Assembly (NCBI GenBank): GCA_020635875.1
Contig: JACJYY010000003.1
Coordinates: 1-64,000, forward strand
DNA length: 64,000 bases
Source: Flavobacteriales bacterium
GTDB taxonomy: Bacteria > Bacteroidota > Bacteroidia > Flavobacteriales > Flavobacteriaceae
Direction of reading: 5' to 3'
A program made the position numbers and the translations under genes. The notes beneath the pieces are model-generated. The model had not been told where the DNA came from. It worked only from the letters and a program-made list of their open reading frames with translations, and did not search any database. This document shows, one piece after another, positions 1 to 9,243 of this stretch; position 1 is the first letter of the stretch, and each line of letters begins with the position of its first letter.

Positions 1-329
1 TTGAGGAGTATCGTTTTGGTATTCTGAACGAAGGAGATACAGTTGATATATTATACAATAGACCACCAAGGTTTACCAAAAAATCATCGGATTGGTATTA
101 CTTAACGGGAATCATATTGCAAAAATTTCAGGAAACTAAAGAGATTGAACTAGAACTTATACGTATTAGGTCAGAGTTTGATGAAGGTTATTATTTGGTA
201 GAAAATGACACGCTATCGATAGGAGATACTTTGATTGATTACTCAATAGATTGGTTAAAGCGTGGGAAGTATTATTTCAGATATAATCAAAACGCCGAAT
301 ATAGAGAGGGATTGAAATTCGAAAACTGA
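1..329 (+). CDS. C-terminal part of an unknown protein (5' truncated by the window edge)
   Basis: An open frame runs from base 3 without a stop to TGA at 327-329, giving about 108 residues that begin EEYRFGILNEGD. A TTG at 117 could be taken as a start, but the frame is open all the way to the window edge, so the gene very probably begins outside. The product is hydrophilic and rich in acidic and aromatic residues, with no signal or membrane segment in the visible part. I do not recognise the family. A bidirectional terminator follows the stop codon, so this is the last gene of its transcript. Confidence 0.6.
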   Translation, partial: EEYRFGILNEGDTVDILYNRPPRFTKKSSDWYYLTGIILQKFQETKEIELELIRIRSEFDEGYYLVENDTLSIGDTLIDYSIDWLKRGKYYFRYNQNAEYREGLKFEN

Positions 330-343
330 AAAAAACAACTAAT

Positions 344-383
344 AAAGCCTCTATTTTCATTCAAGAAGATAGAGGCTTTTTAT
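344..383. terminator. Bidirectional rho-independent terminator
   Basis: The arms AAAGCCTCTAT (344-354) and ATAGAGGCTTT (369-379) pair perfectly over 11 bp around a 14-nt loop. T-rich sequence follows on the plus side and A-rich sequence precedes it. It lies between two convergent genes (the partial plus gene and the minus LRR gene) and can serve both. Confidence 0.85.
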
Positions 384-400
384 TTTAGCTTATTTGTGAT

Positions 401-2803
401 CTATTGTTTAATTAGCTTTTTAGAAACAGTTCCTTGGTTTGTTTCTATGATTACAATATATGTACCCGTATTTAGTTCAGACGTATTAATTACCGACTGA
501 GTAGATGTCAAAACGGATTGTCCCTGAGTATTATAAATTGTTACTTTTTGTAATAAATCAGGGGTTTCAATGATTAACTCGTTTTGAACAGGATTAGGGT
601 GTAAACTTACAAATTCATCTAAATCGTGGTTTGATACATTCAAGCATTCTTCAGTAACTGTTATAGCTAACCTCTCACTTTCACAACCATTAACAGTTTG
701 ACTGACAAAGTATGTAGTGGCTGTTACTTCTGCAGAAGAATCAATAGGTGAATCTACAGAATCTTCGGTATACCATTTCAAATCCGAACCCAAAACGTTT
801 AATAGAGATAACGATGTAGTTCCACAGAATCGTTGTTCAGAATCACCAGTTGGAGCAGGAGGGCTTTTAATGGTTACTTCAATAATTTCTCTTAAAGTTT
901 GTGTACATGTTTCAGCATCAATCGTATTTTCACCCACATAGTAGATTCCTGTAGTTAATGCTGTGCCAGCATCTAAGGGACTACCTCCCGTAGCAACATT
1001 ATATACATCACTTGTAGCATATAAATCAGCAACTGTGGGTTGATTAATTTTACAAAATTCCATAGTCGTAGGTGGAGTTTCAGCAGTATCTTGTACATCA
1101 TTAATTGTCACATTTATGGCCAATCTGTCGAGACTTTCACAGTCATCAACTGTTTGAGAAGCGTGGTATGTTGTCCCAGTAACAAGGGCTGTACTGCTTT
1201 CTAAAACAGTACCACCTGTAGCTTGGAGGTACCACTTGATATCTGTCCCAGACACTTCTAAATCCGCTATAGTAGCATTTTTAAGAGAACAAAAAGTTTG
1301 TTCTGAATCTCCCGGTGTTGGAGGTTCAGTATTATTTAAGGTTACATTAATAGGGTATCTAGTAGTTTGCGAACAGTTTTCTAAATCGGTTGTGTTTTCG
1401 CCTCCATAGTATGTAATTCCATTAACCAGCTTTGTTGTAGCAGGTATAGCTGTTTCAGCATCAACACTATCATAGATAGTTCCCATATTTAAATCGGCTA
1501 TTGTTGGTGTACCACAAAGTGTAACTTCCATTACAGCAACATCGGCAATTACTGCATCGTTAATTATTACATTTACACTTAAACGATTTACACTTTCGCA
1601 TGAAATGGTTTGTGTAGCATAATATGTAATAGAACTAAGAGGATGAGTAGAATCTAATGCTATATCCCCTGTTGGCGAGTCATACCAATTAATAGCTGTA
1701 CCTATTGCTACTAAGTCTGCAATTGTTGCGTTTTGTGCACTACAGAATGTTTGTTGTGTATTCCCTGTTGGAGGAGCTACTTCGTCTATTACTGTTGTCA
1801 TAAATCGGCTAATACTTTCAAATCCATTGAGAGTCTGGCTGGCATAATATGATGATCCTGGAGTTAAAGCCTCAGTTGATTCTAACGGTGTTCCCCCAAA
1901 TGCTTTGGAGTACCATTTAATTTCAGTTCCAGTAGCTACTAGGTTTTCTACAGTAGGATAATCTGATGGACAAAGAACTTGTGTTGCGCTACCCGTTGGA
2001 GGCGGAGTTTCAACGCAATCAGTAACTACATCAACCGAATATCCATAGTCAATTAACAATGCTTCAACATCTGCTTTTTCATTTTCATCCGAACAAATAT
2101 TCGTAATGTTGTCATTGCCTGAGAAAGAAGTAGAAATGCCTTTAATACCATTTTTAAGGTTTAATGTCGTCAATGAATTTGAATCACAACGTAATTTATT
2201 TAAAGATGTATTTTTAGAAATATCCAAAGAGGTTAACATATTATTATTTACATACAATGTTGTTAATAATATGTTTTTCGATACATCAAGCGATTCAATT
2301 TGATTATTAGCCGCTTCTAACTCTTGAAGTAGAGTGTTTTTAGACAAGTCTAGTGAAGTAAAGCGGTTATTATCACAGTGTAACAAAATCAATGCTGTGT
2401 TATTAGATAGATCTATAGAAGTTAAAGGATTATTGTTACAATTCAATTCAATTAATTGTGTGTTTTGAGATAAATCTAATGATGTAATATGGTTTTCATA
2501 GCAGTATAAATATTTTAGGTTAGTAAAATACTCAATACCAGACAAATTAGTAATTTGTTGCTTAAATACCGATAATGACGAAACACTTTGCGCCTCTGAC
2601 TCATCAATTTCACCATCATCGTTTGCGTCGATTTTGAAATAATTACCAGTCAAGTCTTTAGCAATGGTATTGCTAGTACTAGATTCAAGGAGTTTTGATT
2701 TAAAGTTAGCATCGGCAAATGTAATATTTGCATTGGCTTTTGTTGTCGCAGAAAATAGGATCCCCATGAGCATAGCGACGATTAAGGTGTATTTTTTTTT
2801 CAT
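401..2803 (-). CDS. Secreted leucine-rich-repeat protein with Ig-like repeats and a T9SS type A sorting domain
   Basis: An 800-residue exported protein. It has a signal peptide (KKK then a hydrophobic stretch, about 1-25), then an EF-hand/dockerin-like calcium motif (DANDDGEIDESEA, about 58-70). About six 21-residue leucine-rich repeats of the pattern SLDLSxNTxLxxLxCxNN follow (about 90-220). Six beta-sandwich (CHU_C/Ig-like) modules come next, each with a Cys near its start and 'YYASQT..CES' or 'GENTxDxETCTQT' near its end. The order by type is A-A-B-A-B-A. The last about 70 residues (HPNPVQNELIIE to KKLIKQ) are a Por secretion/type A sorting domain, so the protein should cross the outer membrane by the type IX system and be surface attached or released. 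The LRR part suggests protein or host binding; the ligand is unknown. Confidence 0.88.
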   Translation of the reverse strand: MKKKYTLIVAMLMGILFSATTKANANITFADANFKSKLLESSTSNTIAKDLTGNYFKIDANDDGEIDESEAQSVSSLSVFKQQITNLSGIEYFTNLKYLYCYENHITSLDLSQNTQLIELNCNNNPLTSIDLSNNTALILLHCDNNRFTSLDLSKNTLLQELEAANNQIESLDVSKNILLTTLYVNNNMLTSLDISKNTSLNKLRCDSNSLTTLNLKNGIKGISTSFSGNDNITNICSDENEKADVEALLIDYGYSVDVVTDCVETPPPTGSATQVLCPSDYPTVENLVATGTEIKWYSKAFGGTPLESTEALTPGSSYYASQTLNGFESISRFMTTVIDEVAPPTGNTQQTFCSAQNATIADLVAIGTAINWYDSPTGDIALDSTHPLSSITYYATQTISCESVNRLSVNVIINDAVIADVAVMEVTLCGTPTIADLNMGTIYDSVDAETAIPATTKLVNGITYYGGENTTDLENCSQTTRYPINVTLNNTEPPTPGDSEQTFCSLKNATIADLEVSGTDIKWYLQATGGTVLESSTALVTGTTYHASQTVDDCESLDRLAINVTINDVQDTAETPPTTMEFCKINQPTVADLYATSDVYNVATGGSPLDAGTALTTGIYYVGENTIDAETCTQTLREIIEVTIKSPPAPTGDSEQRFCGTTSLSLLNVLGSDLKWYTEDSVDSPIDSSAEVTATTYFVSQTVNGCESERLAITVTEECLNVSNHDLDEFVSLHPNPVQNELIIETPDLLQKVTIYNTQGQSVLTSTQSVINTSELNTGTYIVIIETNQGTVSKKLIKQ

Positions 2804-3049
2804 GATTTAGGTTTGAAATATGCACTAAATTTAGGCATTATCCAATTTATTGACAAGTATCATTCTCCTTTTTTGCATTTATCAGATATCCATTATATCG
2901 TACACCGATAGCACATCCTTTTAACGGTTCCTAGTTATAATTATGGGATTCGTAAAAATTTGATAAAAATGAGGTAAAACCCCAATAAACCCCTGTGTTT
3001 TTATTAATTTTAAGGCAATTCGTATAAAAAACTGAAAAAAAATCAAAAA

Positions 3050-5254
3050 ATGAGTGATTTAATTATTACCTCCAACAGGTTGCCGTTGAAGGTATCTAAA
3101 AATGAAGAAGGATTACAAGTTTCACCTAGCGAAGGAGGACTAGCAACAGGATTAAAATCGTATCATAAAAACAACAACAGTTTATGGATCGGATGGCCGG
3201 GAATAGAGCCAGATTCAAAGGAGGAAGCCGAGCACGTTACGCATCTTGCCAAACAAGAAGGATGTATTCCGATATTTTTAAACGAAAAACTCATCAATAA
3301 CTATTACCACGGGTTCAGTAATACAACGTTATGGCCCTTGTTCCATTACTTTATAAAATATGCAGAGTTCAATCAATTGCACTGGAATGATTACACCCAT
3401 GTCAATAAAATGTTTGCGGATGCCATAGTGGCGCATGCCAATAAAGGAGCTACCGTGTGGGTACAAGATTATCAATTGGTACTCGTGCCTGATATGATCA
3501 GAGCCATGCGACCTGACCTCAAAATCGGATTCTTTTTACACATACCCTTCCCATCTTATGAAATCATTAGGACTTTGCCATGGCGAGAAGAAATCATCAA
3601 AGGCATATTAGGAGCAGATTTAATAGGTTTCCATACTTATGACTACGCCAGGCATTTTAAAAGCTCAGTCAAGCGATTATTAGGGCATGAAGTGGAGTTT
3701 AATCAAATCAAATTAGAGCAAAGACAGGTAACCGTAGACGTTTTTCCGATGGGAATTGATTACGAAAAGTTTAATGATTTAGCCATAAAAACACAGAGTA
3801 AACCCGTTCAGGAACGTTCAAAAACACATCGTGATTTAGATCGTTTTTTGTTAGAGCAAGCCGATAGACATTTGTTATTATCAATCGATCGTTTGGATTA
3901 TACCAAAGGCATTCCAGAACGGCTTGAGGCTTTCAAATGGTTTTTGACAACTTATCCAGAGTACAAAGAAAAAGTTTCTTTGATTATGCTCACAGTCCCT
4001 TCACGTGAAGATGTCGAACACTACCAGAATTTGAAAACCGAAGTAGATGTGCTAGTTAGTCGCATTAATGGGGAATTTGGTACGGTCAACTGGAATCCAG
4101 TAATCTATTTCTATCGCTCATTACCATTTGAAAATTTGATAGAATTATACACTTCCGCAGATATTGCTTTATTAACACCACTAAGAGACGGAATGAATCT
4201 CGTAGCCAAAGAGTTTGTGGCCTGTAAGATTAATCAAAAAGGAGTGTTGATACTCAGTGAAATGGCAGGAGCGGCTAAGGAGTTGGGCGAGGCTATTTCG
4301 GTTAACCCAAATAATATAGTACAAACAGGAAAAGCAATACATCAAGCCTTGACCATGCCAGTAGAGGAGAGTATAGAGCGTATGCACAAAATGCAAAAAC
4401 GCATCAAGAGGTATGATATTCATAAATGGGCATCTGATTTTATGGTGAGTTTGGATAAGACAGCAGATAAAGAAGCTGTTTTGCAAGCCCGTAAATTGAC
4501 ATCTGACCTCCAGCAAAACGTAGTTTCCAAGTTTGCTAAAGCTAAAAACAGAACGTTATTTATAGATTATGACGGTACGCTTCAGCGCTTTTTTGATTTG
4601 CCTCAAGACGCCAAGCCCGATGAAGAAATATACTCTGTTTTGGATGCATTGGTAGCTCATGCAAAAACGGATGTTGTATTAATAAGTGGACGTGACAAAA
4701 AAACTTTCGATCAATGGTTTGGACACAAGAATTACAATTTGATTGCCGAGCATGGGGCATGGAAGAAGGTAAACGGTCAGGATTGGAAAGAGCACAAACC
4801 TTTTCATGACCAGTGGAAAGAAATTATTTTGCCTGTCTTAGAGTCTTATGTAGATCGTACACCAGGAAGCCTCATCGAAGACAAAACTTATTCTTTGGTA
4901 TGGCATTACCGCAAAGCGGACATTGAGTTAGGTGGTTTACGAGCGTTAGAATTAATCCGTGATGTTTCTAACTTGATTGCTAATCAGGATTTAGAGATTT
5001 TAGAAGGAAGTAAGGTCATTGAAATTAAGGTAGCAGGAATTAATAAAGGGATTGCGGCAGCAGAATACATTCACAATAAAGAGATTGATTTTGTTATGGC
5101 TATAGGAGATGATTGGACGGATGAATTTTTGTTTAAAGAATTGCCTGAAGACACCAATAGTATTAAAGTAGGAACAGGAAATTCGGCAGCTAAATACTAT
5201 GTAGAAAATTATAAAAATGTAAGGAGTTTGTTGGCTGAATTGGCCTCAAAATAA
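3050..5254 (+). CDS. Bifunctional trehalose-6-phosphate synthase / trehalose-6-phosphate phosphatase (OtsA-OtsB fusion)
   Basis: This 734-residue cytosolic enzyme should make trehalose from a nucleotide-glucose and glucose-6-phosphate and then dephosphorylate it. Residues 1 to about 470 are a GT20 domain, with SNRLPLKV at the N-terminus, the EGGLATGL loop, WIGWPG, FPMGIDYEKF, RLDYTKGIPERL and the donor-binding LRDGMNLVAKEF. Residues about 500-734 form a HAD phosphatase: DYDGT with the nucleophile near D506 and the acid D508, the SGRD motif, and GDDWTDE at 686-692. Both catalytic halves look intact. The GH15 gene starts 22 bp downstream, so the two probably form an operon for trehalose or glucan turnover, perhaps linked to osmotic stress. 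Regulation is not evident. Confidence 0.93.
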   Translation: MSDLIITSNRLPLKVSKNEEGLQVSPSEGGLATGLKSYHKNNNSLWIGWPGIEPDSKEEAEHVTHLAKQEGCIPIFLNEKLINNYYHGFSNTTLWPLFHYFIKYAEFNQLHWNDYTHVNKMFADAIVAHANKGATVWVQDYQLVLVPDMIRAMRPDLKIGFFLHIPFPSYEIIRTLPWREEIIKGILGADLIGFHTYDYARHFKSSVKRLLGHEVEFNQIKLEQRQVTVDVFPMGIDYEKFNDLAIKTQSKPVQERSKTHRDLDRFLLEQADRHLLLSIDRLDYTKGIPERLEAFKWFLTTYPEYKEKVSLIMLTVPSREDVEHYQNLKTEVDVLVSRINGEFGTVNWNPVIYFYRSLPFENLIELYTSADIALLTPLRDGMNLVAKEFVACKINQKGVLILSEMAGAAKELGEAISVNPNNIVQTGKAIHQALTMPVEESIERMHKMQKRIKRYDIHKWASDFMVSLDKTADKEAVLQARKLTSDLQQNVVSKFAKAKNRTLFIDYDGTLQRFFDLPQDAKPDEEIYSVLDALVAHAKTDVVLISGRDKKTFDQWFGHKNYNLIAEHGAWKKVNGQDWKEHKPFHDQWKEIILPVLESYVDRTPGSLIEDKTYSLVWHYRKADIELGGLRALELIRDVSNLIANQDLEILEGSKVIEIKVAGINKGIAAAEYIHNKEIDFVMAIGDDWTDEFLFKELPEDTNSIKVGTGNSAAKYYVENYKNVRSLLAELASK

Positions 5255-5276
5255 TAACAAAAAAACGAGAAAGAGT

Positions 5277-7091
5277 ATGGAGAATTTGAATTATGCAATT
5301 ATCGGAAATTGTAAAAGCGCGGCATTACTATCAGATACAGGAAGTATTGACTGGTGTTGTTTACCAGATTTTAACTCAGCTTCTATTTTTGCCAAAATTT
5401 TGGACGAAAAAAAAGGCGGTAGTTTTGAAATTATAGTGGATGATACTTACACTATTAAACAACAGTATGTGCGTACTACTAATATCGTTTCCACCATTTT
5501 TGATAACGGAACAGATAAGTTTGAACTCATTGATTTTATGCCTCGATTTCAGGACGGTAATGGGGGGCATTATACCCCATCTGATATCATCAGATACATA
5601 CGGTATCACAAAGGGAAACCTCAATTTAGCGTAAAATATGATCCTAAATTAGAATATGCTAAATACCCCACAACTTCTGTGGTGGAAGAAGAATACATTA
5701 AAAGTTATACTACAGAAGGCGATTATGATTCCCTCTACTTATATACTGATTTGAATAAACACGATTTGCTCTTTGGCGAAAGCATTACGCTCAAACAAGA
5801 TGCCTTTGTTTTGTTGAGTTATGACCAAAAGCTGTTAGAACAAACCTTGGATAAGCAATATTTAAAGTTTCAAAAAACCAAAGTGTATTGGCTGCAATGG
5901 GCTGATAAAATTCCTAAATATGCCTTGTACAATGATCGCATTATAAGAAGTGCTTTAGTTCTTAAGCTATTAAGCTACGATAAAACAGGAGCAGTTTTGG
6001 CGGCAGCAACCACTTCCTTGCCAGAAACTATAGGAGAGGAACGCAATTGGGACTATCGCTTTTGCTGGATACGTGATGCCTCCATGGTGATTAAGGTCAT
6101 GAGCACATTGGGTCATCCAACAACGGTAAAACGCTTTATTGATTTTATTATTGATATCATACCCGATAAAGGAGAAAAGATTCAAATCATGTACGGTATC
6201 AACAAAGAAAAAAACCTTACCGAAGTAATTTTAGACCATCTCGAAGGATACAAAGGCAGTTACCCTGTCCGTATTGGAAATGCGGCTTATATTCAAAAGC
6301 AAAATGATATCTATGGTATTTTGATGGATGTCATCTATCAGGAATTTACCCATTTTAAGGTTTCTCTTGAGATCAGTGAGTCACTATGGACGATAACCAG
6401 AAGTATTGTCCGAATTGTTGAGGAAAATTGGGAAAAACCAGACAAAGGAATTTGGGAAATAAGAACAGAAGAGAAACATTTTACTTTTTCAAAACTCCTA
6501 TGTTGGGTGGCTGTTGACCGCGCCATTAAAATTGCTCAGATTGTGCATAAAAAGAAATATGTTGAGTTGTGGCAACCGTTGGCGGATAAGATTAAAGAGG
6601 ATATCATTGTCAATGCATGGAATGATGAGGTAGGTGCTTTTACGCAATTTTATGGATCTGAGGACATGGATGCTTCTGTATTATTGATGGAACCGTATGG
6701 TTTTATTGATGCTAAAGATGTTCGTTATGTGAAAACGGTTTTGGTTACAGAAAAAGAATTGTGTAAAGACGGTTTGATGTACCGCTACAAAAACAAAGAT
6801 GATTTTGGGTTACCAAGTTCGTCCTTTACGATTTGTACGTTTTGGCAAATCAATGCGTTAATTGCTATCGGAGAGCGCAGCAAGGCCAGAGCCATGTTTG
6901 ACCAATTACTGTCCTATAGTAACCATTTAGGGTTGTTTAGCGAGGATATTGATTTTGAGACCAAACGTTTGTTAGGGAATTTCCCACAGGCTTATTCCCA
7001 CTTGGCCTTAATAGAAACGGCAATGAACTTTTCTAAAGGCAAAATAACGGAGGAGGAACAAATCCTGCACGCCTTAGAAGAGGAAGATTAA
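5277..7091 (+). CDS. Glycoside hydrolase family 15 protein (glucoamylase or trehalase-type)
   Basis: A 604-residue cytosolic protein without a signal peptide. The N-terminal beta-sandwich domain begins with NYAIIGNCKSAALLSDTGSIDWCCLPDF, typical of bacterial GH15. The (alpha/alpha)6 barrel carries WDYRFCWIRDAS (about 258-269), and the C-terminal part carries the SEDID motif with a probable catalytic Glu at 556, followed by GNFPQAYSHLALI. GH15 enzymes release glucose from alpha-glucans, and some actinobacterial members are trehalases. Its position right after the trehalose synthase/phosphatase gene makes trehalase or a related alpha-glucosidase attractive, but substrate cannot be read from the sequence. 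The stop lies 4 bp from the stop of the convergent SGNH-like gene. Confidence 0.88.
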   Translation: MENLNYAIIGNCKSAALLSDTGSIDWCCLPDFNSASIFAKILDEKKGGSFEIIVDDTYTIKQQYVRTTNIVSTIFDNGTDKFELIDFMPRFQDGNGGHYTPSDIIRYIRYHKGKPQFSVKYDPKLEYAKYPTTSVVEEEYIKSYTTEGDYDSLYLYTDLNKHDLLFGESITLKQDAFVLLSYDQKLLEQTLDKQYLKFQKTKVYWLQWADKIPKYALYNDRIIRSALVLKLLSYDKTGAVLAAATTSLPETIGEERNWDYRFCWIRDASMVIKVMSTLGHPTTVKRFIDFIIDIIPDKGEKIQIMYGINKEKNLTEVILDHLEGYKGSYPVRIGNAAYIQKQNDIYGILMDVIYQEFTHFKVSLEISESLWTITRSIVRIVEENWEKPDKGIWEIRTEEKHFTFSKLLCWVAVDRAIKIAQIVHKKKYVELWQPLADKIKEDIIVNAWNDEVGAFTQFYGSEDMDASVLLMEPYGFIDAKDVRYVKTVLVTEKELCKDGLMYRYKNKDDFGLPSSSFTICTFWQINALIAIGERSKARAMFDQLLSYSNHLGLFSEDIDFETKRLLGNFPQAYSHLALIETAMNFSKGKITEEEQILHALEEED

Positions 7092-7095
7092 TACG

Positions 7096-8007
7096 TTAAC
7101 GATGTTCAATAATGAAGGAGTTGAGGAGCTTTGACAGTTTTTCAGCTCCTTTTTTGTTGAGATGACTGGCGTCAAAATAGTCTTCTTTGACAAAATTAGG
7201 ATGATCTAACCAGTTTATGTATATACAATTATCAAATTGGTTGGCTATTTTTTTGGCTTGACCAAAAGTAGTATTGAGTTGATGTTTATCTAAATTTTCT
7301 CGATACGTTTTGTAGGCTGGGAGTGTTACCAAAATCACATTGATTTCTTTTTCATTACAAACAGAAACAATATGTTCTAAGTTTTCGGATTGAGCTTGTT
7401 GTAAGCTCAGGTCTGAGTAGGTGTGTCTTTGAGCATTTCCTTTTCCGGAGGCTTCCAAATCTTTGGGCGTGGCAGTTGCATATAGTGTGCCCCAACCTTT
7501 ATCCGAACAAATACGAGGGTTGTTGCCCTTTATGTGATAATGATATATTTTACTTAGGTTTTGCCCAAAGGTGTAATGGCGCAATTCAAAATTATCATAC
7601 CATTTATTAGGAGTATCTATGTCTAAATACAACTCGTAATTTTTGAGAAACCAGGAGGTTTCTCCATAATTAAGGCTATGGAAAAATGAAAAATAGGAAA
7701 TGGGTAGAACGACAGTTTTGAGTTGAGTTAACGCTTCGATGTGTTGGTCAAAAATCAGACGATCATAGTCCAACGATTGTGATAAATGACAGGCATTAAA
7801 GGTATTTCCATTTATGTACTGCGGGTCAAAGCCCAAATAAGCATGAGAGTTCCCAAGAATTAACGTCTCAATCTCTCGTGAATGCTGCTCAAAATACTCC
7901 TTTTTGTAGCGGTAATCATTGGGTAAGGCTCTCAGCATTAATTCTATCGGAATCAATACCAAAAAGGGAATGGTAACGAATAGGATAGCTTGAAGAAGTT
8001 TTTTCAT
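7096..8007 (-). CDS. Membrane-anchored SGNH/GDSL-like protein
   Basis: 303 residues. One N-terminal membrane helix (about 5-26) is followed by an extracytoplasmic domain. ILGNSHAYLGFDP (about 50-62) resembles the block I motif of SGNH hydrolases, with G-N-S in place of G-D-S. FDASHLNKKGAEKL near the C-terminus provides the D-x-x-H of block V. These proteins are esterases or O-acetyl transferases acting on cell-envelope glycans in several families. No MBOAT acyltransferase is adjacent, so the acyl donor route is not evident. The gene starts 3 bp after the fic stop and could be co-transcribed with it. Function is inferred from motifs only. Confidence 0.65.
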   Translation of the reverse strand: MKKLLQAILFVTIPFLVLIPIELMLRALPNDYRYKKEYFEQHSREIETLILGNSHAYLGFDPQYINGNTFNACHLSQSLDYDRLIFDQHIEALTQLKTVVLPISYFSFFHSLNYGETSWFLKNYELYLDIDTPNKWYDNFELRHYTFGQNLSKIYHYHIKGNNPRICSDKGWGTLYATATPKDLEASGKGNAQRHTYSDLSLQQAQSENLEHIVSVCNEKEINVILVTLPAYKTYRENLDKHQLNTTFGQAKKIANQFDNCIYINWLDHPNFVKEDYFDASHLNKKGAEKLSKLLNSFIIEHR

Positions 8008-8010
8008 GCA

Positions 8011-9108
8011 TTAGGACTTTATCAGTTCGTAGTTCGTACTGCGTCCTCCAGATTCTTCCTGTTTAAGTATTCCTTTTTCCATTAAATCTTTTATATCTCT
8101 GAGGGCTGTGTCTGTAGAGCATTTGGTGATTTTAGCCCATTTAGATGTTTTTAATTTACCCTCAAAACCATCAAACAACTTGTTAATCATTATTCGTTGT
8201 CTACTGTTTATTTCAGTTTCTTTGTGGTACTCCCAAAATGAAGTCTTATCTAAAACCTTTTTTAAGGTTTCTTCCGTATTGAGTAAGGCATTGTACAAAC
8301 AAGTAAGAAACCATTCTAACCATGGAGTGATATCGCCTGTGCTAAATTGAACTTTTTGAAGGATTGCATAGTATTCCTTTTTCTCATTCAATATTTGATT
8401 GGAGAAACTGTAAAAACGTTGTGACGTTTCTTCTGAACGCGCTAAGAGTAAGTCTGTGAGTGCTCTTGCAATACGTCCGTTTCCATCATCAAATGGGTGA
8501 ATTATGATGAACCAAAAATGAGCAATTGCAGCTTTTATAACAGGGTCTATGGCTGTTTCATTATTAAACCATTTTAAAAATGTGTCCATTTCTTGGTAAA
8601 CAACTTCGTGAGAAGGTGCTTGAAAGTGTATTTTTTCCTTACCTAATGCTCCAGAAACAATTTGCATTTCGCCTTTGCGATAACAACCCGTATCGATTTG
8701 ATGCATACCGCTCCATCCTGTAGGGAAAAGACAAGCATGCCAGCCGTATATGCGCTGATGAGTAAGCGGCTCATCGTATTTTTGAGTAGCGTCTAACAAC
8801 ATTTCAACAATACCCTCAACATCTCTATTGACATGAATTATTCCAGCATTTTCAATACCGAGTTTATTGGCAATAGAAGAGCGTACTTGGTCATAGTTTA
8901 AAAACTCTCCTTCAATTTCAGAAGATTTCAATACGTCTAAGGTCAAAGAAGAAAGTTGGGTTTCCTCTTTCAAAGAGAAGCCTAAGCTGTTTATTTGTCC
9001 GAATAGCTTACCCTGTAAGTGTCTTACTTTTCCTAGAATTTGACTAATCTGTCTATCATCCCAAGTAAAGTCAGGCCATTGCTCGTGTTCGTAGATGTAT
9101 TTAGGCAT
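8011..9108 (-). CDS. Fic family protein with DUF4172-like N-terminus and C-terminal winged helix
   Basis: A 365-residue putative AMP-transferase. The N-terminus (YIYEHEQWPDFTWD) matches the DUF4172-type leader seen in Fic proteins. SSEIEG at 62-67 fits the S-x-x-x-E-G inhibitory helix, so this is a class II Fic whose activity is blocked by its own N-terminal Glu. The active-site motif HPFDDGNGRIAR (204-215) is complete, with catalytic His204. The last about 70 residues, including KLKTSKWAKITKCSTDTALR, look like a winged helix-turn-helix. A 29-bp palindrome lies just upstream of the start codon, which suggests autoregulation by that domain. Targets are unknown. It is flanked by housekeeping genes, not by other toxin genes. 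Confidence 0.88.
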   Translation of the reverse strand: MPKYIYEHEQWPDFTWDDRQISQILGKVRHLQGKLFGQINSLGFSLKEETQLSSLTLDVLKSSEIEGEFLNYDQVRSSIANKLGIENAGIIHVNRDVEGIVEMLLDATQKYDEPLTHQRIYGWHACLFPTGWSGMHQIDTGCYRKGEMQIVSGALGKEKIHFQAPSHEVVYQEMDTFLKWFNNETAIDPVIKAAIAHFWFIIIHPFDDGNGRIARALTDLLLARSEETSQRFYSFSNQILNEKKEYYAILQKVQFSTGDITPWLEWFLTCLYNALLNTEETLKKVLDKTSFWEYHKETEINSRQRIMINKLFDGFEGKLKTSKWAKITKCSTDTALRDIKDLMEKGILKQEESGGRSTNYELIKS

Positions 9109-9120
9109 GATTCAAATCTT

Positions 9121-9149
9121 TGCGGTAAATATACAAATTATTCACCGCA
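9121..9149 (-). promoter_or_regulatory. Operator-like palindrome upstream of fic
   Basis: The arms TGCGGTAAATA and TATTCACCGCA (read on the plus strand with their spacer) form an inverted repeat over 11 bp per arm with one mismatch. It ends 13 bp before the fic start at 9108 and overlaps the region where the promoter should lie. Because Fic here carries a C-terminal winged helix, it is a reasonable binding site for autoregulation; this is inference. Confidence 0.4.
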
Positions 9150-9187
9150 TATTTAAGGAGAATAAAGTTGTTTTCTATTCTCTTCCT

Positions 9188-9218
9188 AACTTGAAGTCGC
9201 AAAATGCGACTTCAAGTT
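9188..9218. repeat. Perfect 14-bp hairpin between gatB/aspS and fic
   Basis: AACTTGAAGTCGCA (9188-9201) pairs perfectly with TGCGACTTCAAGTT (9205-9218) around AAA. It lies 26 bp after the gatB/aspS stop. No U-tract follows on the minus strand, so it is not a classic terminator; 3' end processing or a protein site remains possible. Confidence 0.5.
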
Positions 9219-9243
9219 CTAAAAATTTATTATAAGAAGATAT

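Noticed and set aside
717..941. Plus-strand open frame inside the LRR gene
   Set aside because: Antisense shadow of the Ig-like repeats with no family features; the minus frame has a signal peptide and a sorting domain.
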